Assembly: GCA_038521345.1 (NCBI GenBank)
Contig: JBCBKU010000003.1
Coordinates: forward strand, 1-64,000
Direction: 5' to 3'
DNA length: 64,000 nucleotides
Source: JBCBKU01 sp038521345
GTDB taxonomy: Bacteria; Pseudomonadota; Alphaproteobacteria; Rhodobacterales; Rhodobacteraceae
The notes below the pieces were generated by a model that did no database searches, was not told the origin of the DNA, and saw only the letters and a program-made list of their open reading frames with translations. A program made the translations under genes and the position numbers. Positions 41,903 to 49,644 of the stretch are shown here, piece after piece (the stretch's first letter is position 1; every line of letters starts with the position of its first letter).

Positions 41903-42600
41903 GTAGAAATGTCCTGAGGGGCATAGAGATCCGCGAAGGCCAGCCGGACCGCCTCGGTGGCGTGCTTGGTGCGGTGTTCGATGTGGTCACGCATCGCTTC
42001 CGAGGCGGCAAGGGGGTCTCCGGTCTGCATGACGCCAAGAATTGACCGATGGCGTTCGGTGGTTGCGCGACCCTTGGCCTGAAGCTGCCGAAGATCCGCG
42101 GCCCGAACGAACCTGATCTTGTCGTAGATTGTTTGCAGCATACCGATCAGTTCGGCGTTGGCCGAAAGCCCGCAGACCTGAAGGTGAAAGGCCTCGTCCA
42201 GCTCAACCAGGCGCAGTGGATCCGCGTAATGCGCGTATTCGTCGGCCGTGTCGTTCAAGGCCGTGTCGAGGGACTGCAGGTCGGCCGGGTTGGCGTGTGC
42301 CGTGGCGTGCCGGACAGCTTCGCATTCCACCGCGACCCGGGCCTGATAGAGATGGAGGATGGTCTCTGGCGATAGGGACCGGCAGAAGAAACCGCGACCG
42401 GAACGAAAGTCGATGAAGCCCTCTGCCACCAACCTGTTCAGCGCTTCTCTGAGCGGCGTGCGGCTGGCCCCGAGCGTACGGGACAAAGCGGATTCATTAA
42501 TCCGTTCGCCGGGCTTGAATTCGAACTCGGCCGCCATCTTGCGCAGGCGCACGTAAAGCGAGCTGACGGTGCCCTCTAGGGTGGGTGTTGGAATGTTCAC
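41899..42600 (-). CDS. GntR family transcriptional regulator (FCD type)
   Basis: The 233-residue protein has a GntR winged helix (GERINESALSRTLGASRTPL then REALNRLVAEGFI near residue 25-55). An FCD ligand-binding domain follows, with ELDEAFHLQVCG near residue 130 and an ERHRSIL...HIEHRTKHA end that provides metal-binding His residues. GTG 42600, eight bp after AGAGGA, gives the usual family length; GTG 42627 is an alternative, and the longest frame would run into the divergent gene. It probably controls both its own unit and the divergent ThDP-oxidase-TRAP unit through the palindrome at 42672. Confidence 0.85.
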   Translation of the reverse strand: MNIPTPTLEGTVSSLYVRLRKMAAEFEFKPGERINESALSRTLGASRTPLREALNRLVAEGFIDFRSGRGFFCRSLSPETILHLYQARVAVECEAVRHATAHANPADLQSLDTALNDTADEYAHYADPLRLVELDEAFHLQVCGLSANAELIGMLQTIYDKIRFVRAADLRQLQAKGRATTERHRSILGVMQTGDPLAASEAMRDHIEHRTKHATEAVRLAFADLYAPQDIST

Positions 42601-42671
42601 CGGCGAAGTCCTCTTGAACTGCTCCACGCTTAGCGCAGGACTTGAGTCACTGACAATGCTGTGTATCCTGT

Positions 42672-42679
42672 TGTATACA
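42672..42679. promoter_or_regulatory. TGTATACA palindrome in the divergent promoter
   Basis: The perfect 8-bp palindrome lies inside CTGTTGTATACAG, between the divergent gntR and ThDP-enzyme genes. A related TGTATCC half-site sits 10 bp to the left. TGTA/TACA cores are typical of FCD-type GntR operators, and the position 30 bp before the ThDP-enzyme start would allow repression of both directions. Confidence 0.5.
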
Positions 42680-42708
42680 GAATTGTGGCACGTGTCTCGG
42701 GGGAGTGG

Positions 42709-44400
42709 ATGTCCAATGCGATGACCGGCGCTGACGCCATGGTTCGAATGCTCGAAGCGCATGGCGTGCGGCACATTTTTGGGCTGTGCGGTGACACCAC
42801 GCTCCCGCTTTATGACTCGCTTCGGCAACTCGACCACGGGATCACACATGTACTGACGCGCGACGAACGCTCGGCCACCTACATGGCGGACGGTTACGCC
42901 CGCGTCAGTGGACGACCGGGGGTCTGCGAAGGCCCATCGGGCGGTGGAGCTACGTACATTCTGCCGGGCCTGATAGAGGCCAGTGAATCAAGCTATCCGG
43001 TTCTGGCCATTACGTCGGACATCTCGGTGGCAAGTTACGGTAAGTTTCCATTGACCGAGGTTGATCAGGAGGCGGTCATGCGCCCCCTGACCAAGTGGAA
43101 TACCGTGATCAAGCGGGCCGATCATATCCCGAGGATGGTCCGCTCGGCCTTTCGGGCAATGTCTACGGGGCGCCCCGGGGCTGCGCATCTGGGTCTGCCC
43201 TACGACATCCAGTACGACACTGTGGATCCTGAGGACATCTGGGCGGACGGAAATCTAGTCTCCTACCCGGCCTATCCGGCTGCGCCACAGCCCGGCGCCG
43301 TCGACGCGGCAGTTGATGCGATCCTGTCGGCGACTTCGCCTTTGATCGTGTGTGGAGGAGGCGTCGTGATCGCCGGCGCGATGGCGGAACTCGACCGTCT
43401 GGCCCGTCGGCTCGACATTCCGGTTGCCACGTCCATTTCGGGGCAGGGTTCACTGGCCGACACGCACCCCAATGCTGTGGGCGTGGTCGGATCCAATGGC
43501 GGGACGGACCAGACTTGGGAGGCGATGGAGGCGGCAGATCTGGTTGTGTTCATGGGGTGCCGAGCCGGGTCGACAACCACCGCCCGTTGGGAGGCGCCGA
43601 AGCCCGGTGCGCGCATCGTGCATTTCGACAGTGATCCGATGGTGATCGGTGCGAACTATCCGACCGAGGTCGGCGTAGTTGCCGATCTCCGACTATCTCT
43701 GGCCGAGGCGAACCGAGTCCTCGACGCTCGCGCACAAGGGACAAGCTCGTTTGGCGGTACTGCGGCCGTTGCGGATCTGAAGGCGCGCAAATTTGCCGCC
43801 TTTGCCGCACTCGCCGACAGCGAGGACGCGCCCCTGAAACCCGAACGGGTTATCGCATCCCTGCAAGATGCCTTGCCTGAGGACGCAATCATCGTGTCGG
43901 ACCCCGGCACCAGTTGTCCTTACCTGTCGGCCTATTACCGGCTTCCGAGACCCGGGCGGCACTTCATCACGAACCGTGCCCATGGCGCACTTGGCTACTC
44001 GCTCTCGGCAGCATTGGGGGCATGGTATGGGCGGCCCGGATCGAAAGTGGTTGCCGTGATGGGCGATGGGTCGTTCGGTTTCACCTGCGGCGAGTTGGAA
44101 ACCGTCTGCCGCGCCCGCGCGGATATCACCTTCCTCGTCCTGTCAAATTCGAACTTCGGCTGGATCAAGGCCAGCCAGAAGGCCGATAAGGGAGGTCGCT
44201 TCTACAACGTCGACTTTTCACGAACCGACCACGCAGCAATCGCGGCTGCCTATGGGGTGACAAGTTGGCGCGTCGAAACGCCGGATCAGCTCGACAGCAC
44301 GCTGCGCGCGGCCATCAGGCATGACGGGCCAACACTGATCGATATCCTGACCCAACCTCTTGAAGATGCCGCGGCGCCGGTCCGGCGATGGATGGGTTAG
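42709..44400 (+). CDS. Thiamine diphosphate-dependent enzyme (acetolactate-synthase-like)
   Basis: The 563-residue protein has the three-domain pyruvate-oxidase/decarboxylase layout. The N-terminal Pyr domain contains DERSATYMADGYAR with the catalytic Glu near residue 53. A central Rossmann-like domain follows, and the C-terminal PP domain has the ThDP/Mg motif GDGSFGF...N near 447-475. GGGAG precedes ATG 42709. The substrate cannot be set: acetolactate synthase, sulfoacetaldehyde acetyltransferase and 2-keto-acid decarboxylases share these motifs. The neighbours suggest a catabolic role on a 2-oxo acid made by the downstream flavoenzyme. Confidence 0.85.
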   Translation: MSNAMTGADAMVRMLEAHGVRHIFGLCGDTTLPLYDSLRQLDHGITHVLTRDERSATYMADGYARVSGRPGVCEGPSGGGATYILPGLIEASESSYPVLAITSDISVASYGKFPLTEVDQEAVMRPLTKWNTVIKRADHIPRMVRSAFRAMSTGRPGAAHLGLPYDIQYDTVDPEDIWADGNLVSYPAYPAAPQPGAVDAAVDAILSATSPLIVCGGGVVIAGAMAELDRLARRLDIPVATSISGQGSLADTHPNAVGVVGSNGGTDQTWEAMEAADLVVFMGCRAGSTTTARWEAPKPGARIVHFDSDPMVIGANYPTEVGVVADLRLSLAEANRVLDARAQGTSSFGGTAAVADLKARKFAAFAALADSEDAPLKPERVIASLQDALPEDAIIVSDPGTSCPYLSAYYRLPRPGRHFITNRAHGALGYSLSAALGAWYGRPGSKVVAVMGDGSFGFTCGELETVCRARADITFLVLSNSNFGWIKASQKADKGGRFYNVDFSRTDHAAIAAAYGVTSWRVETPDQLDSTLRAAIRHDGPTLIDILTQPLEDAAAPVRRWMG

Positions 44401-44469
44401 CCATGGAAACGCTTGATTGCGAAGGGAAAGCAGAAAAGACTGTCACGGTGGGTTTGCGGAGGAGCGAAG

Positions 44470-45711
44470 ATTCCTGAACGGGTGGTCATAGCGGGGGCCG
44501 GGATCGTCGGCGTGTCGACGGGGATCTGGCTTCGTCGGTTTTCGGAAGCCGAGGTCACAATCATCGACCGATTGCCACCGGGTGAGGGCACGTCGCACGG
44601 AAACGCCGGTGTCCTTGCCGCATGCTCGGTTGCGCCGGTCACGGCTCCTGGCCTTGTGGGCAAAGCACCCCGCATGCTTATGAACGCCGATTTCCCGCTT
44701 TTCATGCGCTGGGGCTATTTCCCGAAGCTTTTTCCTTGGTTGTTGAGGTACCTTTCCAACGCAAACGACACCGATACCCGCCGCATCGCATCCGGCCTGA
44801 CCACGGTCGTCGCCGACACTGTCGACCAGCACAAAGCCCTGGTTGCAGAGACGGACGCCGCAGACTGGGTGCGCGAAAGCGACTATTCGTTCGCCTATGC
44901 CGATCGGACTGCGTTTGACGCGGATGCCTATACTTGGGCGCTGCGCAAAGAGGCCGGTTTTGCGCCCGTAATCCGGGAAGGCGCCGCCATCCGCGATTAT
45001 GAGCCGGCGCTGTCCGACGATATCGGTCTCTTGGCGACCATGACCGACCATGGCTTCATCCGCGACCCGGGCGGATATGTAAAAGCGCTGGCGTCCGTGT
45101 TTGAAGGTCTTGGCGGTCAGGTCCTGCAGGCCGAGATCAAGGATTTCGAAACCGAGCATGACAAGGTCTGTGCCGCCCTGACATCGCAGGGCCGGGTGGC
45201 ATGCGACCGGGTCGTTCTGGCGACCGGCGTCTGGTCGAAACCCTTGATGCAAAAACTCGGCCTGACAATCCCGATCGAGACCGAGCGCGGCTATCACATC
45301 GTCTTCGAGGGCGCCGAGGGCGGTCCGAACCACCCGGTTATGGTCGCAAGTGGCAAGTTCGTTGCCACGCCCATGGCAGCCGGGTTGCGGTGCGCCGGTG
45401 TTGTGGAGTTTGGCGGGCTGAAGGCGGAACCGAACCCCAACGCGCTCGGTTTGTTGCGCAAACACACAAAGGCGGCCTTTCCCAATCTTACCTCGACCAG
45501 CGAGATTGAGTGGTTGGGCCATCGCCCCGCCCCTTCGGACAGTCTGCCGCTGATCGGGCAAGTGCGGAGTTCAGGCATCTATACGGCCTTCGGTCATCAC
45601 CATATCGGGTTGACCGGAGGTCCCAAAACCGGCCGCATCGTGGCCAGTCTTGTGGCCGCGCAACCGATAAATACCGACCTTACGGCATTCAGCCCCATGC
45701 GGTTTGCCTAA
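44470..45711 (+). CDS. FAD-dependent oxidoreductase, D-amino acid dehydrogenase-like
   Basis: The protein of about 413 residues matches DadA-type flavoenzymes: ERVVIAGAGIVGVSTGIWL at the start, PGEGTSHGNAGVLAACS near residue 37, RGYHIVFEG near 277 and LGHRPAPSDSLPLIG near 350. The start is uncertain. The expected M-P-E-R-V-V N-terminus coincides with an ATT codon at 44470 preceded by GGAGG at ideal spacing; otherwise TTG 44413 (19 extra residues) or GTG 44482 must be used. It would oxidise a D-amino or imino acid to the 2-oxo acid and pass electrons to the membrane chain. Confidence 0.85.
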   Translation: MPERVVIAGAGIVGVSTGIWLRRFSEAEVTIIDRLPPGEGTSHGNAGVLAACSVAPVTAPGLVGKAPRMLMNADFPLFMRWGYFPKLFPWLLRYLSNANDTDTRRIASGLTTVVADTVDQHKALVAETDAADWVRESDYSFAYADRTAFDADAYTWALRKEAGFAPVIREGAAIRDYEPALSDDIGLLATMTDHGFIRDPGGYVKALASVFEGLGGQVLQAEIKDFETEHDKVCAALTSQGRVACDRVVLATGVWSKPLMQKLGLTIPIETERGYHIVFEGAEGGPNHPVMVASGKFVATPMAAGLRCAGVVEFGGLKAEPNPNALGLLRKHTKAAFPNLTSTSEIEWLGHRPAPSDSLPLIGQVRSSGIYTAFGHHHIGLTGGPKTGRIVASLVAAQPINTDLTAFSPMRFA

Positions 45712-45756
45712 GCAACAAACAGAAAAAAAATGATCCATTCAACAAGGAGAACGAAC

Positions 45757-46731
45757 ATGACCAGATTTACGACGGCGATGGCAGTGGCGGCGACCACAGC
45801 GCTTGTTGCCTTTCCCGCGGTGGCCGAGGAATGGGATCTCCCCATGGCCTATTCCGGTTCCAACTTCCATTCGGTCACCGGCGCGGAGTTCGCCAAGTGC
45901 GTGACCACCGGCACGGGCGGCGACATCTCGATCACGACGCACCCGTCCGGCTCGCTCTTTGCCGGCGCGGACATCAAGCGCGCCGTCCAGACGGGTCAGG
46001 TGCCGATCGGCGAACGTCTGCTGTCCGGCCACCAGAACGAAAGCGCGATCTTCGGCTGGGATTCCATTCCGTTCCTTGTGTCGTCTTTCGATGAGCACGA
46101 AAAGCTCTACGAGGTCGCCAAACCCCATGTCGAAGAATTGCTGGCCGAACAGAACCTCACCTTGCTCTACTCGGTGCCGTGGCCGCCTCAGGGTCTCTAC
46201 TTCAACAAGGAAGTGAACTCGGTCGCAGATATGGAGGGGATCAAGTTCCGCTCGTACAACAACGCTACGGCACGTCTGGCCGAACTGACCGGTATGCTGC
46301 CGGTGCAGATCGAGGCCGCCGAAATCAGCCAAGCCTTCGCCACTGGCGTGGCCGAGTCGATGGTCTCTTCGGGCGCCACGGGCTATGACCGGAAGGTCTG
46401 GGAAAGCCTGAGCCACTTCTATGAAGTCGATGCGTGGCTTCCGCGGAACTACATGCTGGTGAACTCGGATGTTTGGTCGGACGTGTCGGACGCCAACAAG
46501 AACGTCATCAACGCCTGCGCCGGTATTGCAGAATACGCCGGGACGTGGCGGGCCAAGGAATACACCGGCTTCACGCTGGCTGGCCTCGCGGCGGGCGGCA
46601 TGACGGTTCAGCCGGCCGGCGACACCTTGGTCGGAGAACTGAAGGCAATCGGTGAGACGATGACGGCCGAATGGCTCGAAGCCGCAGGCGACACCGGCCA
46701 GGCCATCGTAGACGCCTACAACGCCGAATAA
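45757..46731 (+). CDS. TRAP transporter substrate-binding protein (DctP family)
   Basis: The 324-residue protein has a signal peptide (VAATTALVAFPAVAEE) and the DctP fold: GGDISITTHPSGSLF near residue 48, MEGIKFRSYNN near 159 with the ligand-carboxylate Arg, and AAEISQAFATGVAESM near 185. AAGGAG lies seven bp before ATG 45757. It delivers a carboxylate to the permease encoded after it. The ligand is presumably the substrate of the flavoenzyme, ThDP enzyme and racemase next door. Confidence 0.92.
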   Translation: MTRFTTAMAVAATTALVAFPAVAEEWDLPMAYSGSNFHSVTGAEFAKCVTTGTGGDISITTHPSGSLFAGADIKRAVQTGQVPIGERLLSGHQNESAIFGWDSIPFLVSSFDEHEKLYEVAKPHVEELLAEQNLTLLYSVPWPPQGLYFNKEVNSVADMEGIKFRSYNNATARLAELTGMLPVQIEAAEISQAFATGVAESMVSSGATGYDRKVWESLSHFYEVDAWLPRNYMLVNSDVWSDVSDANKNVINACAGIAEYAGTWRAKEYTGFTLAGLAAGGMTVQPAGDTLVGELKAIGETMTAEWLEAAGDTGQAIVDAYNAE

Positions 46732-46744
46732 TTCGGTTCACACC

Positions 46745-46773
46745 AAGGGCCGCTTCTTCGAGGCGGCCCTTTT
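46745..46773 (+). terminator. Intercistronic terminator after the binding-protein gene
   Basis: A 9-bp perfect stem (AAGGGCCGC / GCGGCCCTT) with a 9-nt loop runs into TTT. It lies between the TRAP binding-protein gene and the small permease gene, and would reduce but probably not abolish permease transcription. Confidence 0.8.
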
Positions 46774-46803
46774 CCTGTGTCAAACGCGGCGGAGGCGGCA
46801 AAA

Positions 46804-47340
46804 ATGAACAATGTCTTGCGAATTGTGCGCCGCATTCTGGACGGGGTTTACGCCGCGTCCGGTGTCTTGGCGGCGATGTGCCTAATCGCCATTCTTGCCC
46901 TGATCGTGGCCCAGATGGTCGCGAGATGGACGGGAGAGATCTTTCCGGGTGCGGCTAATTACGCCGGCTACGCCATGGCCGCCGCAAGTTTTTTTGCCTT
47001 TGCCAACGCGTTGAACCGCGGTTCGCACATCCGTGTGTCGCTGGTCCTGAACGCGGTTCCGTCATCGGTGCGCTGGTTCCTGGAAATATGGTGCTTCGCC
47101 ATAGGCGCAGCCGTGATGTGGTATTTCACCTACTACGCTTACTGGTTCACCTTCTGGTCGTGGAAATTCAAAGAAGTGAGTCAGGCGCAGGACGCCACGC
47201 CACTTTGGATCCCGCAATCCGTGATGGTGATCGGCGGTGGCATTCTCGCCATCGCCCTGACCGACCATCTTGTCCACGTCATTTTCCGCGGTGATCACCG
47301 CATTCGACGTGATCTGGTCGATCAGAGCCACGGAGAGTAA
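46804..47340 (+). CDS. TRAP transporter small permease (DctQ family)
   Basis: The 178-residue protein has four hydrophobic helices, with the family's FANALNRGSHIRVSLV motif between helices 2 and 3 and a cytoplasmic C-terminus. GGAGG precedes ATG 46804; GTG 46777 would add nine residues and overlap the terminator region. It pairs with the large subunit, whose gene starts 4 bp later. Confidence 0.9.
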   Translation: MNNVLRIVRRILDGVYAASGVLAAMCLIAILALIVAQMVARWTGEIFPGAANYAGYAMAAASFFAFANALNRGSHIRVSLVLNAVPSSVRWFLEIWCFAIGAAVMWYFTYYAYWFTFWSWKFKEVSQAQDATPLWIPQSVMVIGGGILAIALTDHLVHVIFRGDHRIRRDLVDQSHGE

Positions 47341-47344
47341 GGCC

Positions 47345-48658
47345 ATGGAAGAGCTCTACGCAATCACACTGTTTCTCTTCGTTCTTTTCCTCCTGCTCGG
47401 GTCGGGGGTCTGGGTGGGCTTGGCGCTGATGGGCGTTGCCTGGGTCGGAATGGAGCTGTTCACGACCAGACCGGTTGGCGACACGATGATCACGACGATC
47501 TGGGCATCCTCGTCGAGTTGGACGCTGACCGCGCTGCCGCTCTTCATTTGGATGGGCGAAATCCTGTTCCGGACCCGATTGTCCGAAGACATGTTTCGCG
47601 GATTGTCGCCATGGCTCGCCCGGCTGCCCGGTGGACTGGTCCACACCAACATCGTCGGCTGTACGGTGTTCGCTGCGGTGTCGGGATCCTCGGCTGCCAC
47701 GCTGACCACCGTTGGCAAAATGTCGATCCCAGAGCTTCGGGCTCGCGACTATCCCGAGCGGATTGTCATCGGAACGCTGGCCGGGGCCGCGACCCTCGGA
47801 CTGATGATCCCACCGTCGCTGGCGTTGATCGTGTATGGGGTGACGGTAAATGAGAGCATTACGCAGCTTTTCTTTGCTGGCGTGTTTCCGGGCCTCTGTC
47901 TTGCGTTGATGTTCATGGGATACGTCGCCCTCTATTCCCGCTTTTCCAGCAAGTGGAACCCGATTCAGGAGACGGGGATGTCTTTTGCGGACAAGCTCAA
48001 GAACTCGCGCTTTCTCATCCCGGTGCTCTGCCTGATATTCGTGGTTATCGGGTCCATGTATGCGGGCTATGCAACGGCGACAGAAGCGGCGGCCATCGGC
48101 GTCATCGGCGCGCTGGTTCTCGCGGCAAGTCAGGGGTCTCTCAACCGATCGACCTTCACCGAAAGCCTGATGGGGGCAACCCGGACTTCGGCCATGATTG
48201 CCCTGATCCTGGCAGGCGCGGCCTTTCTGAAGCTTGCCATGGGCTTTACCGGCCTGCCGCGTGCCCTGGCCGATGGTATCGCAACGATGGAGCTGTCTCG
48301 CTTTGAACTCCTGATGATCCTCATGGTCTTCTACATCGTGCTCGGGATGTTCCTTGACGGGATCTCGTCGGTGGTTCTGACCATGGCCGTCGTGGAGCCA
48401 ATGGTGCGCGAGGCCGGAATTGACCTGATCTGGTTCGGTATCTTCGTGGTCGTGGTCGTCGAAATGGCTCAGATCACGCCGCCCATCGGCTTCAATCTGT
48501 TCGTTTTGCAAGGGATGACGGAGCACGAGATGGGCTACATCACACGTGCGGCGTTTCCGATGTTCATGATCATGGTCCTGATGTGCTTCGTGCTCATCTG
48601 GATCCCCGACATCGCCCTGTGGTTGCCCGAGAACATGCGGCAGGCCCCTGGCGGGTGA
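47345..48658 (+). CDS. TRAP transporter large permease (DctM family)
   Basis: The 437-residue protein has about 12 membrane segments and the DctM signatures AAVSGSSAATLTTVGK near residue 117, ATLGLMIPPSLALIVYG near 150 and ITPPIGFNLFVLQG near 380. It forms the ion-coupled transport channel with the preceding small subunit. Its TGA overlaps the GTG of the next membrane-protein gene. Confidence 0.93.
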   Translation: MEELYAITLFLFVLFLLLGSGVWVGLALMGVAWVGMELFTTRPVGDTMITTIWASSSSWTLTALPLFIWMGEILFRTRLSEDMFRGLSPWLARLPGGLVHTNIVGCTVFAAVSGSSAATLTTVGKMSIPELRARDYPERIVIGTLAGAATLGLMIPPSLALIVYGVTVNESITQLFFAGVFPGLCLALMFMGYVALYSRFSSKWNPIQETGMSFADKLKNSRFLIPVLCLIFVVIGSMYAGYATATEAAAIGVIGALVLAASQGSLNRSTFTESLMGATRTSAMIALILAGAAFLKLAMGFTGLPRALADGIATMELSRFELLMILMVFYIVLGMFLDGISSVVLTMAVVEPMVREAGIDLIWFGIFVVVVVEMAQITPPIGFNLFVLQGMTEHEMGYITRAAFPMFMIMVLMCFVLIWIPDIALWLPENMRQAPGG

Positions 48659-49572
48659 CACCCGTCCTGATCTGGATCGGTCGGCGCGGCCCGTTCTTTC
48701 TGGTGGCGGGCCTTGTTGTCGGGCTTTTGTCACCAACCGCGTCGGAATTCGTTCGGCCTTGGGTCGGCGCATTGATCGCCCTGCTACTGGTTGTGACCGG
48801 CGCTCGGGTCGGTGCGGCAAAGGTGTTTGGCCGGCCCGGGGATCTCGGCCCGGTCCTGCGGCGCATTGGTGTGCTTCAGGTTATCTGTCCTATCGCGGCG
48901 TTCGCGGTGTTTGCCGGCATGGGCGCATTGCATCATCCGATGGCTCTTGCCATCGTCCTAATGCTTGCAGCGCCATCGGTGACCGGCGCTCCTAACTTCG
49001 CCATCATGATTGGCGCCTTACCGGATGCCGGTATGCGCTTGCTGGTTATCGGGACGGCCCTGTTTCCGGCCACGGCTCTTCTGATCTTTCTGTTGGCGGA
49101 TCCGGGAGGAAGCGGTCCCATGGGCGCCCTGACGCAGTCTCTTGGATTGTTGGCCGTGATCCTTGTGTCGGTGGGCTTGGGTCTTGTCATTCGCCAAAAC
49201 GTGCCCGGCCTTGGCGACACATTGCCCCAAAGAACGCTGGATGGGATCGCGGCGCTGCTTCTTGCGGTGGTTGTGGTCGGGCTCATGAGTGCGATCGGCC
49301 CATTACTCCGAGACAATCCCCTGACGCTGGTCGGCTGGTTGATGGCCGCCTGCGGTATCAATTTCGGTCTCGTTCTTCTCACCTACGCCGTGTGTCTCCG
49401 GTTTGGCTTGGACGACCCGATCTCGACCGCCATCTATGCGGGCAATCGAAACATCGCGCTGTTTCTTGTTGTTCTTCCGGAAGAATTCGCGGCGCCCATG
49501 ATGATCTTTGTGGGCTGCTATCAGATCCCAATGTATCTGACACCGGTTCTGTTCATGGGCATTCGGCGCTGA
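48655..49572 (+). CDS. BASS-like (sodium/bile acid symporter fold) membrane protein
   Basis: The 305-residue protein has nine or ten hydrophobic helices. LAAPSVTGAPNFAIMIGALP near residue 100 and TAIYAGNRNIALFLVVLP near 270 resemble the two crossover motifs of BASS-family secondary transporters. GTG 48655 overlaps the DctM stop. It may export or import a carboxylated intermediate of the same pathway. The family call is by topology and motif resemblance only. Confidence 0.65.
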   Translation: MTPVLIWIGRRGPFFLVAGLVVGLLSPTASEFVRPWVGALIALLLVVTGARVGAAKVFGRPGDLGPVLRRIGVLQVICPIAAFAVFAGMGALHHPMALAIVLMLAAPSVTGAPNFAIMIGALPDAGMRLLVIGTALFPATALLIFLLADPGGSGPMGALTQSLGLLAVILVSVGLGLVIRQNVPGLGDTLPQRTLDGIAALLLAVVVVGLMSAIGPLLRDNPLTLVGWLMAACGINFGLVLLTYAVCLRFGLDDPISTAIYAGNRNIALFLVVLPEEFAAPMMIFVGCYQIPMYLTPVLFMGIRR

Positions 49573-49581
49573 CAGGCCAGG

Positions 49582-49605
49582 CGGCCACCGATGCTCTGGT
49601 GGCCG
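49582..49605. terminator. Hairpin between convergent genes
   Basis: An 8-bp perfect stem (CGGCCACC / GGTGGCCG) with an 8-nt loop lies between the ends of the BASS-like gene and the leftward TRAP permease gene. No T-run follows on either strand, so it is a weak or bidirectional terminator candidate. Confidence 0.45.
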
Positions 49606-49644
49606 TGAGGCCCTAAAGGGTTACGCGGCGCCTAGATCCAAGGG

